A stretch of DNA of 64,000 nucleotides from Agaribacter marinus (lineage in GTDB: Bacteria; Pseudomonadota; Gammaproteobacteria; Enterobacterales; Alteromonadaceae). The notes under the pieces were generated by a model, which was given only the letters and a program-made list of their open reading frames with translations, was not told where the DNA came from and did not search any database. The DNA lies in the NCBI RefSeq assembly GCF_030160655.1, contig NZ_BSOT01000005.1, positions 1,817,546 through 1,881,545 of the forward strand, read 5' to 3'. The position numbers and the translations under genes were made by a program. The number at the start of each line of letters is the position of its first letter. Position 1 is the stretch's first letter. Below are positions 62,804-64,000 of the stretch, piece by piece.

Positions 62804-62923
62804 GGGAATTCTCTAGTATGCTTAAACTAAAGAAATACTATCTCATTTTAGCTATTTAGTGGGTGAGCTTAATTATACCCATTCCTATTTGAGCATACCT
62901 TAAGTATCCCAAGCTGCGAAAAC

Positions 62924-63166
62924 CTAAAATAAAGCACCTTGATTAAAGTGCGTTGGATCGTTGGGGTTTTGTTTATTGCGTTTAATATGGGCTTGTTTTC
63001 GTCTGTTGCAAGCACGAACAATAATGCGTTTCGTCTGATCATCAATACCATGCCAATGCTGTCGCTCTTCCCTACTGCGAAAACAGCCCAAGCAATATCC
63101 TCTAGGGCCTGATTCGCAGACACCTATACATGGACTTGGAATATCAAAGAACTCTAACTGTTGCAT
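62924..63166 (-). CDS. DUF1289 family small cysteine protein
   Basis: 80 aa. SPCIGVCESGPRGYCLGCFRSREE, with Cys at 13, 17, 25 and 28, is the DUF1289 signature and probably binds a metal or Fe-S cluster. It is followed by the W...D motif HWHGIDDQTKR and a basic tail. Small DUF1289 proteins are common in proteobacteria and lack an established role. Confidence 0.85.
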   Translation of the reverse strand: MQQLEFFDIPSPCIGVCESGPRGYCLGCFRSREERQHWHGIDDQTKRIIVRACNRRKQAHIKRNKQNPNDPTHFNQGALF

Positions 63167-63389
63167 TTACGCGCGATATATTGAGCAAACCTTGTACATT
63201 ATAAACACGATTTGCAATTACTCTCTTCTGAGTATTTGTACAGTGGATTACATTAGTTGGGGCATGTCTGCGTTTTGAAAAGTGCTTAATTCCCTATTAT
63301 ACTGAATTGCAACGGTCAAAATTTAACCTCTCAGTTACCACTAGAGACTACTTTTAAATAATACGTTTGGTCTACAAAAAGGACTTACC

Positions 63390-63827
63390 ATGAAATACGA
63401 CACAACTGTGCCTCTCACAAGTAAAGAAAATTTGGACTTTGAAATAGCTAAACTAACATTGTTGCCGAATGAGTTTTCAATAAGAGATTTATCTGAAACA
63501 ACAATCACTTTTGCGGGAAAAGGGATGAACTCTACCAATCAACCGGCTGTGCGCGGCGCAACGTTTATCAATATTGAATACACAATGGGTGCCTTACGCT
63601 TAAACGCAAAACTCGGCGGTGTGTTTTTCATGGCAATATTTACCCTGTTGCTCCCTATCTCCCTTATGATTTGTATACCCTTATTTGTTGGCTCCCCCAT
63701 TAATTATCCGATAATTATCATATGGTTGTGTATATCGCCAGTGGTCATTTATTGGCTGAGATATAGGACGGTTAAGGCACTTGATGAACTCTTAGAATCT
63801 GTTATTTGTGATAACAACGCAACCTAA
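63390..63827 (+). CDS. Hypothetical protein with two C-terminal membrane helices
   Basis: 145 aa. The soluble N-terminal half (~75 residues; DFEIAKLTLLPNEFSIRDLS) is followed by two hydrophobic segments (KLGGVFFMAIFTLLLPISLMI, ~78-98, and YPIIIIWLCISPVVIYWL, ~107-124) and a short tail. I do not recognise a family. ATG is preceded by AAAAGGAC. It is convergent with the gene entering from the window end, with a bidirectional terminator between. Confidence 0.6.
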   Translation: MKYDTTVPLTSKENLDFEIAKLTLLPNEFSIRDLSETTITFAGKGMNSTNQPAVRGATFINIEYTMGALRLNAKLGGVFFMAIFTLLLPISLMICIPLFVGSPINYPIIIIWLCISPVVIYWLRYRTVKALDELLESVICDNNAT

Positions 63828-63876
63828 TAAGTAATCATAAGTTGACTTCAATATAGCTCGTCGGCTTTCCAACAAA

Positions 63877-63898
63877 AAAAGGCGCCGAAGCGCCTTTT
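63877..63898. terminator. Bidirectional terminator near the window end
   Basis: AAAAGGCGC and GCGCCTTTT form a perfect 9-bp stem with loop CGAA, between two convergent genes. Confidence 0.9.
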
Positions 63899-63916
63899 CA
63901 TTGTAAATAAGTAAAT

Positions 63917-64000
63917 TTATTTCTTTTTGGCTTTAGGATTTGGAAGGTCAGTAATACTGCCTTCAAAAATCTCTGCCGCTAGACCGATAGACTCATTTAG
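63917..64000 (-). CDS. 3' end of an unidentified gene
   Basis: The frame entering from the window edge encodes LNESIGLAAEIFEGSITDLP and then NPKAKKK before the stop at 63917-63919. It is backed by the terminator at 63877-63898, so it is a real gene end. Too little is visible to name the product. Confidence 0.6.
   Translation of the reverse strand, partial: LNESIGLAAEIFEGSITDLPNPKAKKK

Overview
The window looks like the chromosome of a marine gammaproteobacterium of the Alteromonadales type (Alteromonas/Glaciecola-like). The reasons are the conserved order ygfB-pepP-ubiH-ubiI next to gcvT-gcvH-gcvP, a 6S RNA gene followed by fau, rpiA and serA (the same neighbourhood as in E. coli), outer-membrane families common in this order (DUF481, DUF3019, MipA/OmpV, TonB-dependent receptors), and an AT-rich base composition. 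No rRNA, tRNA, complete insertion sequence, prophage or CRISPR array was seen.

Layout. 1-5.7 kb: nitrate uptake. The 3' end of a NasS-like nitrate sensor is followed by a sigma-54 promoter, an untranslated leader with an attenuator hairpin, nrtA-nrtB-ATPase and a porin. 5.7-12.2 kb: a methyltransferase, a TonB-dependent receptor, and divergent from it a MipA/OmpV - DUF3019 - response regulator - sensor kinase operon. 12.2-31.4 kb: mixed accessory and housekeeping functions: a duplicated small exported protein, an SRPBCC-GyrI protein, a GGDEF-EAL sensor, a cupin divergent from a sugar porter, a MarR-S41 peptidase pair, a LysR regulator divergent from a complete RND efflux operon, and two tandem paralogous secreted proteins, one with a collagen-like N-terminus. 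31.4-37.4 kb: a compact operon (membrane protein, MepA-like endopeptidase, saccharopine-dehydrogenase-like protein, DUF2269, DoxX-like), a hypothetical protein, and a GST/HxlR divergent pair.

37.4-44.6 kb is the accessory, decaying region. It holds relics (HipB-like, IS66 orf2, pldA), a predicted periplasmic haloalkane dehalogenase, a solitary PD-(D/E)XK nuclease, a heptamer tandem repeat and a large YobI-like P-loop NTPase with membrane segments. The NTPase is split into two frames exactly at an A_AAA_AAC heptamer. It lies between two imperfect ~60-bp direct repeats, and it is the best candidate here for an under-described (possibly defence-related) system.

44.6-64 kb is core: glycine cleavage genes, a divergent LysR, ubiquinone hydroxylases, pepP, ygfB, 6S RNA, ribokinase, nucleoside hydrolase, fau, rpiA, serA, two DUF481 outer-membrane proteins, an HDOD protein, a DUF1289 protein, a small membrane protein and the 3' end of one unidentified gene. 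Ribokinase, nucleoside hydrolase and rpiA together would convert nucleosides to ribose-5-phosphate and on to ribulose-5-phosphate. Family names come from recognising motifs by eye. No database search was possible, so distant assignments carry lower confidence.
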